From: Melioribacteraceae bacterium
GTDB taxonomy: Bacteria > Bacteroidota > Ignavibacteria > Ignavibacteriales > Melioribacteraceae
Direction: 5' to 3'
DNA: 64,000 nt
NCBI GenBank assembly: GCA_011525875.1
Contig: WYBN01000012.1
Coordinates: 434,001-498,000, forward strand
In this document: piece by piece, positions 10,299-19,931 of the stretch
Layout of the letters: every line of letters begins with the position of its first letter
Position numbering within the stretch: the first letter of the stretch is position 1
Notes under the pieces: model-generated
Seen by the model: the letters and a program-made list of their open reading frames with translations, nothing else
Databases searched by the model: none
What the model was told of the DNA's origin: nothing
Translations under genes and position numbers: made by a program

Positions 10299-12806
10299 AT
10301 GGAAGGTAATTTTTCAGAAAGAGTACAAGAAGTTATAAGACTAAGCAGAGAAGAAGCCCTGAGACTTGGGCATGACTATATAGGAACTGAACATCTGCTC
10401 CTTGGAATAATCCGTGAAGGGCAGGGAGTTGCCGTTAAAATCATTCGTAACCTTGAAGTTGACCTGCTTAAGTTAAAAAAAGCTGTTGAAGATACAGTTC
10501 GTGCTTCAGGAGGCACAATCACTATTGGAAATATCCCGCTTACAAAGCAAGCTGAAAAAGTTTTAAAAATCACGCAAATTGAATCAAAAATTTACAAATC
10601 AGATGTTATTGGTACGGAGCACATTTTACTTTCTCTTTTAAGGGATGAAGACAATATAGCAACTCAAATTTTACATCAATTTCATGTCACATACGAAACT
10701 GCCCGGGCTGAATTGAATAACATACTCAGCAGCAAAGAGAGCGGTAAAATTCCACAAACTCCTCAAGGTTCTAAAAAAACTGAAAAGACAAAAACACCTG
10801 TTTTAGATAATTTTGGGAGAGATTTAACTAAGTTAGCTTTAGAAAATAAGTTAGACCCCGTCATCGGAAGAGAAAAAGAGATTGAAAGAGTAGCGCAAGT
10901 TCTAAGTAGAAGAAAGAAAAATAACCCAGTTTTAATTGGTGAACCAGGAGTTGGTAAAACTGCAATAGCCGAAGGACTAGCACTTAAGATAATCAACCGA
11001 AAAGTTCCCCGTATTCTACAGGATAAACGAGTCGTTACGCTCGATTTAGCCGGTTTAGTCGCGGGGACTAAATACCGCGGACAATTCGAAGAACGAATGA
11101 AAGCTTTAATGAACGAATTAGAAAAAGCCAATGATGTGATTTTATTCATTGACGAATTGCATACGCTCGTCGGAGCAGGTGGAGCAAGCGGTTCGTTAGA
11201 TGCTTCAAATATGTTTAAACCTGCTTTGGCTCGCGGCGATATTCAATGTATCGGCGCTACGACATTAGACGAGTACAGAAAATTCATCGAAACTGATGGA
11301 GCCCTTGACAGACGATTTCAAAAGGTTATGATTGATCCTCCTTCTGTAGAAGAGACTATCGAGATTCTTGAAAATATAAAAGTTAAATACGAGGAACATC
11401 ACAGTGTCCGTTATTCTTCCGAGGCAATACAGCAGGCTGTCAGGCTCAGCGATAGGTATATAACTGACCGTTATTTCCCGGATAAGGCCATTGATGTCTT
11501 GGATGAAGCAGGATCGCGCGTTCATATGGGAAATTTTACTGTTTCGGATGAAATACTTCATTTAGAAGAAGAAATAGAAAAAATCAAAAAGAGCAAAATA
11601 GATGTTGTAAAAAAACAGGATTATGAAGAAGCTGCAAGACTCCGCGATCATGAAAGAAAACTTCAATCTGATCTTGAAATTGCAAAAAGAGAATGGGAAA
11701 ACACCAATAAAGGATTAGTTTTTGATGTTACTGAAGACGATATAGGAACAGTTGTATCGATGATGACTGGAATTCCCGTAACACGTGTAGTTCAAGCCGA
11801 AAGCGAAAAATTAATTAAAATGGAAGAGGCTTTAAAATCAAAAATCATTGGACAGGATGAAGCAGTAATTAAGCTGACAAAAGCTATAAGAAGAACTCGT
11901 GCCGGACTGAAAAATAGAAATAAACCTATTGGCAGCTTCATTTTCCTGGGGCCAACTGGAGTTGGAAAAACTGAACTCGCTAAAGTGATGGCTCGGTACC
12001 TATTCGATTCTAATGATGCATTGATTCGAATTGATATGAGCGAATACATGGAAAAATATTCGGTCTCAAGGCTGGTAGGCGCTCCTCCCGGATACGTTGG
12101 CTATGAAGAAGGTGGACAATTGACAGAGCGGGTTAGGAGAAAACCCTATTCAGTTGTTCTTTTCGACGAAATTGAAAAAGCACATCCGGATGTTTTTAAT
12201 ATACTTCTACAAGTACTTGATGACGGCGTTTTGACTGATAGTTTGGGTAGAAAAGTTGATTTTAAAAATGCAGTAATTATTATGACATCTAATGTGGGAA
12301 CTAAAGATATTAAAGAAACAGGAGGAATTGGATTTAGCGGTGAAAGTATTGTTGATAAATACTCGAACTTAAAAAATACCGTCGAAGATGCAATGAAGCA
12401 TTTATTTAATCCTGAATTTTTGAACAGAGTTGATGAAACAATTGTATTCAGAAGTCTTGACAGGGATTCTATAAAGAAAATTATTAAAATTGAACTTAAC
12501 GAGCTTATTAAAAATGTTAAAGAGAATAAGATGACAATTTCGCTTGACGAATCCGCTGAGGAATTTCTGGCTGATAAAGGATTCGATGAAAAGTTCGGCG
12601 CAAGACCCTTGAAAAGAGCCATACAAAAATATGTTGAAGACCCGCTCGCTGAAGAGATGTTGTTAGGACGCATTAAAGAGGGTGATACTATAATAGTTAA
12701 GCATAAACCGGAAACAGAGAAACTTTATTTTATTGAAGAAATTGAAAATGTCGGCAGAGAAAAATCAGAGGAAACCAACAACTCCAAAATTGAGAAAGTT
12801 GATTAA
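10299..12806 (+). CDS. clpC: ATP-dependent Clp protease ATPase subunit ClpC
   Basis: A class I Hsp100 unfoldase of 835 residues that feeds proteins to ClpP. In order it has two Clp-N repeats (residues 1-145), AAA1 with Walker A GEPGVGKTA, a UVR-type coiled middle (YEEAARLRDHERKL) typical of ClpC, AAA2 with GPTGVGKTE, and a C-terminal D2-small domain. The ATG at 10299 is preceded by AAGG with 8-bp spacing. A TTG six bases earlier is too close to that site, so I rejected it. No ctsR or mcsAB genes are adjacent, unlike Firmicutes. A pterin dehydratase follows after 3 bp. Confidence 0.96.
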   Translation: MEGNFSERVQEVIRLSREEALRLGHDYIGTEHLLLGIIREGQGVAVKIIRNLEVDLLKLKKAVEDTVRASGGTITIGNIPLTKQAEKVLKITQIESKIYKSDVIGTEHILLSLLRDEDNIATQILHQFHVTYETARAELNNILSSKESGKIPQTPQGSKKTEKTKTPVLDNFGRDLTKLALENKLDPVIGREKEIERVAQVLSRRKKNNPVLIGEPGVGKTAIAEGLALKIINRKVPRILQDKRVVTLDLAGLVAGTKYRGQFEERMKALMNELEKANDVILFIDELHTLVGAGGASGSLDASNMFKPALARGDIQCIGATTLDEYRKFIETDGALDRRFQKVMIDPPSVEETIEILENIKVKYEEHHSVRYSSEAIQQAVRLSDRYITDRYFPDKAIDVLDEAGSRVHMGNFTVSDEILHLEEEIEKIKKSKIDVVKKQDYEEAARLRDHERKLQSDLEIAKREWENTNKGLVFDVTEDDIGTVVSMMTGIPVTRVVQAESEKLIKMEEALKSKIIGQDEAVIKLTKAIRRTRAGLKNRNKPIGSFIFLGPTGVGKTELAKVMARYLFDSNDALIRIDMSEYMEKYSVSRLVGAPPGYVGYEEGGQLTERVRRKPYSVVLFDEIEKAHPDVFNILLQVLDDGVLTDSLGRKVDFKNAVIIMTSNVGTKDIKETGGIGFSGESIVDKYSNLKNTVEDAMKHLFNPEFLNRVDETIVFRSLDRDSIKKIIKIELNELIKNVKENKMTISLDESAEEFLADKGFDEKFGARPLKRAIQKYVEDPLAEEMLLGRIKEGDTIIVKHKPETEKLYFIEEIENVGREKSEETNNSKIEKVD

Positions 12807-12809
12807 GTA

Positions 12810-13091
12810 ATGCATAAACTTTCTGAATCGGAGATTGATGAAAAAATTGCCGAACTTAATAACTGGACACTTGTTGTAAAATCTATTCAGAAGGAATTTG
12901 AGTTCGACAATTTTTCATCAGCTATTGGTTTTGTAATGAAAGTAGCAATAGAATCTGAAAAGTTGGATCATCACCCTGACATCTTTATTCACTCATGGAA
13001 TAAAGTCAAAATTATTTTAAGTACTCATAGTACAGGTGGTTTGACAGATAATGACTTCATTCTTGCAGAGATTATTGAAGCGCTTGATTAA
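12810..13091 (+). CDS. phhB: 4a-hydroxytetrahydrobiopterin dehydratase (PCD/DCoH)
   Basis: A 93-residue protein of the pterin-4-alpha-carbinolamine dehydratase family, which normally recycles the pterin cofactor after aromatic amino acid hydroxylation. The hallmark KLDHHPDI segment and the downstream T-x-x-T-x-G-G-L-T-D pattern are intact, and the length is standard. It begins 3 bp after clpC, so it is probably read with it. No phenylalanine hydroxylase is in this window. In bacteria lacking one, PCD proteins may serve molybdopterin-related or other roles, so the substrate here is open. Confidence 0.9.
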   Translation: MHKLSESEIDEKIAELNNWTLVVKSIQKEFEFDNFSSAIGFVMKVAIESEKLDHHPDIFIHSWNKVKIILSTHSTGGLTDNDFILAEIIEALD

Positions 13092-13247
13092 GTCTTTGTT
13101 TTCAATCCCCATATTTTGACTTTCGAATTATACAATAAACGATTAAAATCATTCAAAAATTTTTGGGATTAACTTAATATTTTCAATTTAATCTCAATGA
13201 TTAACTGACAAATATTTATATTTCCGGGCAAAATTCAATATAATAAT

Positions 13248-14498
13248 ATGAAACAGAAAATCTTATTTAGAACTTTAGAAAATATAACGTCAAAAAAATT
13301 CAACTCGACCAAGGAAATGCTTCATGAGGTTTTACAGCAGATTGTCAGCAACAAGGAAATCCATGTTAGCGGGGGCAGAATCTGGCAGCTTGACTCGACA
13401 AATTCTTGTTATAAACTTCTTTTCCAAACCGGTAATGTGCAAAGAATAGAAGATAACTTTGCCCTTCCTTTGGGCGATTATCCAATTTTTGAACATATTT
13501 CAAAAGAAAGAACAATTCTCGCAGACGAAACAAATCATGTTCTTATTAAGAAAGGAATTTTTAAATATTCCGCTTCCGGAGTCGGATCTAAAATTAAGTT
13601 GAACAATAAATTTTATTATCAATATTTACTTGCTCTCAACAGCGATTCAATTGACGAGGAACTTAGAGATGTGCTCAATGTTGTGGCTACTGTTCTAACT
13701 TCCAAGATGCGTGAGAGCCATGAGAAAAGATCCCGTCAAAACTTATTGGCGAATATTGATAAAGCCCGTGAACTTCAGCGCAGCATTTTACCCGAACATG
13801 AATTGAAATTTAACAACTATGAAGTTTTCGGCGTAACTATTCCTTCGGAAATTATCGGCGGCGATTATTTCGATTACCTCAAGATTGGTGATGACGAGGA
13901 AAGAGTAGGCATTATTGTAGGCGATGCTGCATCGAAGGGTTTAAGCGCAGCAGCAGAGGCTATGTACATATCTGGCGCCATTAGAATGGCTTCGACTTTT
14001 CAAATGAAAATTTCACCTATGATGTTTCGATTGAATAATCTGATTAATAAAATATTTAGCGACGATAAATTTACTTCTCTATTTTATGGAGAACTTTCCA
14101 CCGATAAAAAAGGATTATTCTTGTACGCTAATGCCGGACATAACCCGCCGCTTTATTTTACTGCTAAACAGAAAGGGATAACTTATCTTGAACCGACCGG
14201 ACCTCTTCTTGGACCCGCTCCTAATTCCAGATTTGAAACGGACAGCCTTAATTTTGACTGTGGGGATTTACTTGTGATTTATTCAGACGGAATTGTTGAA
14301 GCCGCTAATCATAACTTTGATTTTTACGGCGAAGAACGGCTGGAAAAAATAATTTTTAATAACTTTAAACTCAGTCCAAGAGAGATTGTTTACAAAATCC
14401 TTGAAGACGTTGAAATTTTTTCTACGAGAGACAGTAAATATCAAGATGATAAAACAGTTGTTGTAATAAAGAAAAAAGAAGCCGATGGAACTGGTTAA
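13248..14498 (+). CDS. PP2C/SpoIIE-type serine phosphatase with N-terminal sensory domain
   Basis: A 416-residue cytosolic protein. Residues 1-155 look like a GAF-type sensor (hydrophobic strands, AVVA-like helix), and residues 165-410 are a RsbU/SpoIIE PP2C phosphatase. Metal-binding motifs are visible in ELQRSILP, GGDYFDY, GDAASKGLSAA and YSDGIVEA. Such enzymes dephosphorylate anti-sigma-factor antagonists in partner-switching pathways. No STAS protein or anti-sigma kinase gene lies nearby, so the partner is unknown. Its end overlaps the start of the following PduS-like gene by 14 bp, implying coupled translation. Confidence 0.9.
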   Translation: MKQKILFRTLENITSKKFNSTKEMLHEVLQQIVSNKEIHVSGGRIWQLDSTNSCYKLLFQTGNVQRIEDNFALPLGDYPIFEHISKERTILADETNHVLIKKGIFKYSASGVGSKIKLNNKFYYQYLLALNSDSIDEELRDVLNVVATVLTSKMRESHEKRSRQNLLANIDKARELQRSILPEHELKFNNYEVFGVTIPSEIIGGDYFDYLKIGDDEERVGIIVGDAASKGLSAAAEAMYISGAIRMASTFQMKISPMMFRLNNLINKIFSDDKFTSLFYGELSTDKKGLFLYANAGHNPPLYFTAKQKGITYLEPTGPLLGPAPNSRFETDSLNFDCGDLLVIYSDGIVEAANHNFDFYGEERLEKIIFNNFKLSPREIVYKILEDVEIFSTRDSKYQDDKTVVVIKKKEADGTG

Positions 14499-15798
14499 AA
14501 AAATTTTTAATGCAGGCGTTGTCGGTGCAGGAGGGGCTGGATTTCCCGCCCATATTAAAGCTGCAAAGAAAGTTGAATATGTGCTTGCTAACGGCGCTGA
14601 ATGCGAACCTTTAGTGCATAAAGATTATGAGATAATGATTAACTTCCCAGGCAGAATTATCCAAGGATTAAATTTAATAATTGAAGAATCAAAGGCTGAC
14701 AAAGGGTATTTCGGAATAAAATCAAAAAATCAAAAAGCCATCGAAGCCATTGAAAGTAAAGTTGATAATTCAAAAATTGAACTAAGTCTGCTGGGTGATT
14801 TTTACCCTTCTGGCGATGAATATGAACTTGTGTATCACGCAACAGGCAGATTAATTCCTCCCCACGGTCTTCCGCTTGATATAGGCTGTCTCGTTCAAAA
14901 TGTTGAAACTCTTTTTAATATTTCAAATGCTGTTGAAGATATTCCCGTAACAGATAAATTTGTCTCCGTCAACGGTATCGTAAAAAAACCTTCGTCTTTT
15001 TTTATTCCAGTCGGAACAAGTTTCAGACATCTGATTGATTTAGCGGAAGGTACGCAGATGGATGACTATGCAATATTCGTAAGCGGTCTTTTAATGGGAA
15101 AGCTTACATTTGATCCCGATGAGGTTGTAACTAAAACAACAGCCGGTATAATCATTCTTCCTAAAAACCATTATCTTGTAGATAGAATGAACCGACCCAT
15201 ACAGGATATGAACAGAATTGGGAAATCTGCGTGCGATCAGTGCAGTTACTGCACAGAGTTTTGCCCCCGTTACTTATTAGGCTATGACGTACAACCTCAT
15301 AAAGTAATGAGATCGCTCGGTTTCACAACCTCGGGTGAAAGTTTTTGGAATCAATATGCAGATTTATGCTGCTCATGCGGACTTTGTTCATTATATGCAT
15401 GTCCTGAAGACCTTTATCCAAGAGAAGCATGTGTGCAGGGAAAATCGGAATTGAAAAACAGGGGATTTGTTTACCAGCAGCCTAATCCGGTTAAAGTTCA
15501 TCCAATTAAAGAGGGAAGGCGCGTTCCGCTTAATCAATTGATGAAAAGAATTGATGTGCTTAAATATGATAAGCAGACACCTTTCGTAAGAAATGTTGAA
15601 CAACCCGGATTGGTTAAAGTTTTCTTAAAGCAGCACATCGGAGTTTACGCAAAACCGATTGTTCAATCAGGCAGCGTTGTTCATAAAGGCGATATGATTG
15701 CTTCGGTTGGTGATAATGAGATTGGCGCAAAAATTCATGCGCCGATATACGGTAAAGTCAAAAAAATCAACAGTGAGTTTATAATAATCGAATCATAA
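14485..15798 (+). CDS. PduS-like RnfC/SLBB electron-transfer flavoprotein
   Basis: This 437-residue protein matches the RnfC/NuoF-like core (VGAGGAGFPAHIKAA, LANGAECEPL, GLPLDIGCLVQNVETL) with an SLBB segment. Two [4Fe-4S] motifs follow: C250-x2-C253-x2-C256-x3-C260 and a second cysteine group at 295-306. A C-terminal barrel-sandwich region ends it. Architecture and length fit PduS, the cobalamin reductase that works inside propanediol microcompartments, and the next gene encodes a PduT-like shell protein. In PDU operons these two are neighbours and are thought to pass electrons across the shell. No diol dehydratase or other shell genes are present here. Confidence 0.85.
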   Translation: MELVKKIFNAGVVGAGGAGFPAHIKAAKKVEYVLANGAECEPLVHKDYEIMINFPGRIIQGLNLIIEESKADKGYFGIKSKNQKAIEAIESKVDNSKIELSLLGDFYPSGDEYELVYHATGRLIPPHGLPLDIGCLVQNVETLFNISNAVEDIPVTDKFVSVNGIVKKPSSFFIPVGTSFRHLIDLAEGTQMDDYAIFVSGLLMGKLTFDPDEVVTKTTAGIIILPKNHYLVDRMNRPIQDMNRIGKSACDQCSYCTEFCPRYLLGYDVQPHKVMRSLGFTTSGESFWNQYADLCCSCGLCSLYACPEDLYPREACVQGKSELKNRGFVYQQPNPVKVHPIKEGRRVPLNQLMKRIDVLKYDKQTPFVRNVEQPGLVKVFLKQHIGVYAKPIVQSGSVVHKGDMIASVGDNEIGAKIHAPIYGKVKKINSEFIIIES

Positions 15799-15819
15799 TA
15801 ATAACCTTAAGTGATAAGA

Positions 15820-16365
15820 ATGAATTCAATTGGATTAATAGAAATGACAAGCATAGCCGCAGGAATGCAAGCAGCTGATATAATGCTTAAAACTGCCAGC
15901 GTGGAATTAATTTTATCAAGAACAATTTGTTCGGGTAAATATATGGTTTTAGTCGGAGGAGATGTTGCAGAGGTAGAGTCTGCGGTTGATGCGGCAGCAT
16001 CTAAAATTGATTTTGCCGTGATTGATACATTTGTAATTCCGAATGTTCACAAAGACATTTTCCCCGCGCTTTCTGGTCATAGCAATGTAGAGTTACTTGA
16101 AGCCCTTGGAATTCTCGAATCATTTTCCGTTGCATCTTTAATAGAAGGCTCGGATGCCGCTGTAAAAGCGGCTAACGTAAGAATAATTGAGATAAGACTT
16201 GCAATGGCACTTGGCGGGAAGGCTTTCTGTACGATAACAGGCGAAGTCGGCGCGGTTACTAGTGCAGTGGAAGCAGGAGCTCATTTGATTTCTGAAAAGG
16301 GGCTGTTGGTAAACAAAGTTGTTATTCCACATCCAAGACGCGAACTGCTTTCGGAGATGATCTGA
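15820..16365 (+). CDS. PduT-like trimeric BMC shell protein with Fe-S cysteine
   Basis: A tandem BMC-domain protein of 181 residues (each half about 90 residues: IGLIEMTSIAAG and LGILESFSVASL). It closely follows PduT in length and pattern. The cysteine in SRTICSGK falls where PduT C38 binds a central-pore [4Fe-4S] cluster at the trimer axis. The 15820 ATG is chosen because it lines up with the PduT start; a GTG at 15811 would add three residues. It lies 21 bp after the PduS-like gene. The pair looks like an electron conduit through a protein shell whose other components must be elsewhere. Confidence 0.88.
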   Translation: MNSIGLIEMTSIAAGMQAADIMLKTASVELILSRTICSGKYMVLVGGDVAEVESAVDAAASKIDFAVIDTFVIPNVHKDIFPALSGHSNVELLEALGILESFSVASLIEGSDAAVKAANVRIIEIRLAMALGGKAFCTITGEVGAVTSAVEAGAHLISEKGLLVNKVVIPHPRRELLSEMI

Positions 16366-16421
16366 AGACTTTTCTGCTCTATATTTTAACTCATTAATTT
16401 CTAAGAATAAGCTCAAGTAAA

Positions 16422-18872
16422 ATGAAAATTCTTAAATTTGGCGGCTCAAGTGTTGGCAACTCTCAAAGAATTAATAATGTAATTTCTATATTAAAAAATT
16501 ATGTTAAACGAGGGGAGAAATTCTCCGTTGTTTTCTCAGCATTTCAAGGCGTTACAGACAAGCTGATTGAAATAGCTAACCTTGCCCACAAACATGATAT
16601 AAAATACGCTGACGAACTTAACAAATTAAGGGCAAATCATATCTTTGTCGCTGAAGAATTAAACGGCGGTAAAAATTATGGGAAAACAGCTTCGAAAATA
16701 ATGGAATTATTCATTGAACTCGAAGAAATACTAAACGGCGTATATTTAATCCGTGAATTGACGCCCCGCTCACTTGATTACGTAATGAGTTTTGGCGAAA
16801 GATTGTCATGCACGATTATTACGGAAACTTTAAAGAGACGAGGCGTGAAATGCAATTTTCTAAACGCTTCTAACTTAATTAGAACTGACAGTAATTTTGG
16901 GAATGCAAGGGTTAACTTTAAACTGACTAATAAAAACATAACAGAATATTTTAAAAATACCGTAGGCATTCAAATAGTAACAGGATTCATAGCATCAACG
17001 GAAGATAACGAAATTACAACTCTCGGCAGAGGCGGATCTGATTATACAGCGTCAATTTTTGGCGCAGCTCTTGACGTAAATGAAATAGAAATATGGACCG
17101 ACGTTAACGGGATACTTACTGCCGATCCACGTAAAGTTGAAAATGCTTTCCCCTTAAAAGCTGTTACGTATGAAGAAGCTATGGAGCTTTCACATTTCGG
17201 CGCAAAAGTAATTCATCCGCCAACTATGCTTCCGGCTCTTCAAAAGAAGATCCGCTTAAGAATAAAAAACACTTTCAATCCAGAGCATAAGGGAACGGTA
17301 ATAATTGAGCGCGAAAAATCAATAGCCTTCAATGTAAAGGGGATATCTTCGATAGAAGAAATTTCTTTAGTGAGAGTTCAGGGTGGAGGTATGGTAGGTG
17401 TTACGGGTATTGCCGGAAGATTATTTACTTCATTGGCTGAAAAGGGAATCAATATTATACTTATTACGCAAGCTTCCTCAGAGCACAGCATTTGCTTTGC
17501 AGTATCTCCTAATTACGGCTCGGCTGCAAAAAAGGCAATCGAAGAGGAATTTAAACTTGAGATGCTCGAAGGCAGAATAGGCAAAGTAATTGTCGAAAAT
17601 GAACTGTCGATTATAGCTGTGGTGGGCGAAGATATGAAAAGAACTCCCGGCATATCGGGTAAGGTTTTTCAGGCTTTAGGTAAAAACGGAATCAATATTA
17701 TTGCTATTGCTCAGGGCTCATCAGAACTGAATATTTCGCTTGTTATTGAGAAAGCAAGCCTCACAAAGGCGGTTAATGTTCTTCACGATGCATTATTTAT
17801 ATCAAAATACAAAACAACAAACCTGTTTATTGTTGGTCCTGGATTAGTTGGTGGAGAATTGTTAAAGCTGATCGGCGTGCGATCTGAATTAATGAGAACA
17901 GAACATCAAACAAATTTGAAGGTTATTGCATTAGCAGACAGTAAGAAACTTCTCTTCAACCCGAGCGGATTAGAAATAAACGATTGGGAAAATTCATTAA
18001 AAAAATCATCGAATGCATCTGATGTCAAAGCTTTCATTCTCAAAATGAAAAATATGAATCTGCCTAACAGCATTTTTGTGGACTGTACGGCAGGTGATAA
18101 ATACGTTAATTACTATGTAGATATTCTAAAAAGCAGCGTTTCGATAGTAACGCCTAATAAAATTGCAAACACAAGAAGTTACGAAGAATTTGTTATTCTC
18201 CGAGACACGGCAAAGAATCATAATGTGCAATTCAGGTTTGGAACAAATGTCGGGGCTGCGCTGCCCGTTATCAGTAATCTTAGAGACCTGGTAAACAACG
18301 GTGACGAAATAATAAAAATTGAAGCAGTTCTATCCGGCACACTGAGTTTCATATTTAATTCATTAAAGCCCGGCAGAAAATTTTCGGAATCTGTTAAAGA
18401 AGCAAAAATGATGGGATACACTGAGCCTGATCCGCGGGATGATCTAAGCGGATTGGATGTGGCACGAAAGTTATTAATCCTTATAAGAGAATCGAGAATT
18501 CCTTTCGAGATGAATCGAATTAAAATTGAAAACTTAGTCCCGAAGCCTCTCCGCAAGAAGGGAATTGACCTGCTCTCTTTTTTGGATAAATATGATAATG
18601 AATTTGAAGAACGTGTAAACGCCTCAGACAAAAAAGGATGCAAACTGTGTTACATTGCCAAATATCACCGCGGCAATGCCACGGTAAAAGTTGAGGAGAT
18701 TAATAGTTCGCATCCGTTTTACAACTTAACCGAAACTGATAATGTAGTTTCGTTTACAACAAAAAATTATTCGAAGAAACCGTTCGTGATTAGGGGTCCC
18801 GGAGCGGGCGCCTATAATACGGCATTTGGAATATTCGTAGACATCATGAGAATTTCAAACTATTTAGGGTAA
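16422..18872 (+). CDS. thrA: Bifunctional aspartokinase/homoserine dehydrogenase I
   Basis: An 816-residue fusion catalysing two steps of the aspartate pathway. The kinase half starts with KFGGSSVGNSQRI and contains the LGRGGSDYTA motif. Two ACT regulatory domains follow (about 310-465: VTGIAGRLFTSLAEKGINI and TPGISGKVFQALGKNGINI). The homoserine dehydrogenase half has a GPGLVGGELL nucleotide-binding loop and GYTEPDPRDDLSGLD. Length matches E. coli ThrA (820). The ACT domains suggest threonine feedback. It opens a four-gene threonine cluster with 3-bp spacing to asd. Confidence 0.96.
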   Translation: MKILKFGGSSVGNSQRINNVISILKNYVKRGEKFSVVFSAFQGVTDKLIEIANLAHKHDIKYADELNKLRANHIFVAEELNGGKNYGKTASKIMELFIELEEILNGVYLIRELTPRSLDYVMSFGERLSCTIITETLKRRGVKCNFLNASNLIRTDSNFGNARVNFKLTNKNITEYFKNTVGIQIVTGFIASTEDNEITTLGRGGSDYTASIFGAALDVNEIEIWTDVNGILTADPRKVENAFPLKAVTYEEAMELSHFGAKVIHPPTMLPALQKKIRLRIKNTFNPEHKGTVIIEREKSIAFNVKGISSIEEISLVRVQGGGMVGVTGIAGRLFTSLAEKGINIILITQASSEHSICFAVSPNYGSAAKKAIEEEFKLEMLEGRIGKVIVENELSIIAVVGEDMKRTPGISGKVFQALGKNGINIIAIAQGSSELNISLVIEKASLTKAVNVLHDALFISKYKTTNLFIVGPGLVGGELLKLIGVRSELMRTEHQTNLKVIALADSKKLLFNPSGLEINDWENSLKKSSNASDVKAFILKMKNMNLPNSIFVDCTAGDKYVNYYVDILKSSVSIVTPNKIANTRSYEEFVILRDTAKNHNVQFRFGTNVGAALPVISNLRDLVNNGDEIIKIEAVLSGTLSFIFNSLKPGRKFSESVKEAKMMGYTEPDPRDDLSGLDVARKLLILIRESRIPFEMNRIKIENLVPKPLRKKGIDLLSFLDKYDNEFEERVNASDKKGCKLCYIAKYHRGNATVKVEEINSSHPFYNLTETDNVVSFTTKNYSKKPFVIRGPGAGAYNTAFGIFVDIMRISNYLG

Positions 18873-18875
18873 TGA

Positions 18876-19931
18876 ATGAACACAGGTAAAATACCGGTAG
18901 GTATTCTTGGCGCTACCGGAAGCGTGGGACAAAAATTTGTTGAACTGCTTTCAGACCATCCGTGGTTTAAAATTTCAGACCTTGCTGCTTCAGAAAGGAA
19001 TTCGGGTAAAAAATACAAAGAGGCGGTAAACTGGATTCAATCCACACCGTTATCAGATAAAATCGGCAGCATTAAGTTGAAAAAGTGTGAACCGGAACTT
19101 GATTCTAAAATTCTTTTCTCAGCACTTGATGCTTCGGTAGCGGGAGAAATTGAAACTGAATTCGCAAAGCGAGGTTACTTCGTCATTTCTAATGCAAAAA
19201 ATCATAGATTCGATCCCGAAGTTCCGCTCATAATTCCAGAAGTAAATCCTGATCACATCACTCTAATAAAAAATCAGAGGACAAAAGGCGCTATTATTAC
19301 TAATCCCAATTGTTCTACGATAGGCTTGACTCTTGCATTAAAACCTATTCAAGATAAATTTGGAATCAACAAGGTTAACGTTGTAACTATGCAGGCAATT
19401 TCTGGCGCTGGATATCCTGGTCTTCCTAGTATGGATATAATAGAGAATGTTGTGCCTTATATTTCGGGCGAAGAAACAAAAATGGAAACAGAGCCTCTAA
19501 AAATTCTCGGCACTTATTATGAAAACGGCATTGTAAATTCCGATATGAAAATAAGTGCGCAATGTAATAGAGTTCCTGTTATAGACGGACATACAGAGTG
19601 TGTTCAAATTGCTTTAGATAAGAAAACCGGTCTTGATGAAATTATAAGATGCTGGAAAGAATTTAAAGCGCTTCCTCAAGAATTGAACCTTCCATCGGCT
19701 CCGATGAATCCAATATTATATTTGAGCGAAGCGAATTATCCGCAGCCAAAAATCCACCGGAATGTTGACGGGGGAATGGCAGTTTCTATCGGTCGTTTAC
19801 GTGAATGCAGTATCTTTGATTTTAAGTTTGTCGTTTTATCGCATAATACTATAAGAGGAGCAGCCGGCGGCACAATTCTTATAGCGGAATTAATGAAGGC
19901 TCAAGGCTATTTTGACGGGGTAATATGCTAA
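18876..19931 (+). CDS. asd: Aspartate-semialdehyde dehydrogenase
   Basis: A 351-residue NADPH-dependent enzyme converting aspartyl phosphate to aspartate semialdehyde, the step between the two ThrA activities. It shows GATGSVGQKF at the nucleotide-binding loop, the catalytic cysteine in TNPNCSTIGL, and the histidine segment CNRVPVIDGHTECV. The form resembles the archaeal/fungal-type branch (PNCST with VPVIDGH), not the E. coli branch. The end overlaps thrB by 7 bp. Insertion of asd between thrA and thrB makes the operon carry the full aspartate-to-threonine route. Confidence 0.95.
   Translation: MNTGKIPVGILGATGSVGQKFVELLSDHPWFKISDLAASERNSGKKYKEAVNWIQSTPLSDKIGSIKLKKCEPELDSKILFSALDASVAGEIETEFAKRGYFVISNAKNHRFDPEVPLIIPEVNPDHITLIKNQRTKGAIITNPNCSTIGLTLALKPIQDKFGINKVNVVTMQAISGAGYPGLPSMDIIENVVPYISGEETKMETEPLKILGTYYENGIVNSDMKISAQCNRVPVIDGHTECVQIALDKKTGLDEIIRCWKEFKALPQELNLPSAPMNPILYLSEANYPQPKIHRNVDGGMAVSIGRLRECSIFDFKFVVLSHNTIRGAAGGTILIAELMKAQGYFDGVIC

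Noticed and set aside
12146-12673. Minus-strand ORF of 175 codons opposite clpC
   Set aside because: Long shadow of the AAA2 domain coding strand; serine-rich composition is typical of antisense reading.
18218-18643. Minus-strand ORF of 141 codons inside thrA
   Set aside because: Antisense to the homoserine dehydrogenase domain, with no start context or recognisable motif.
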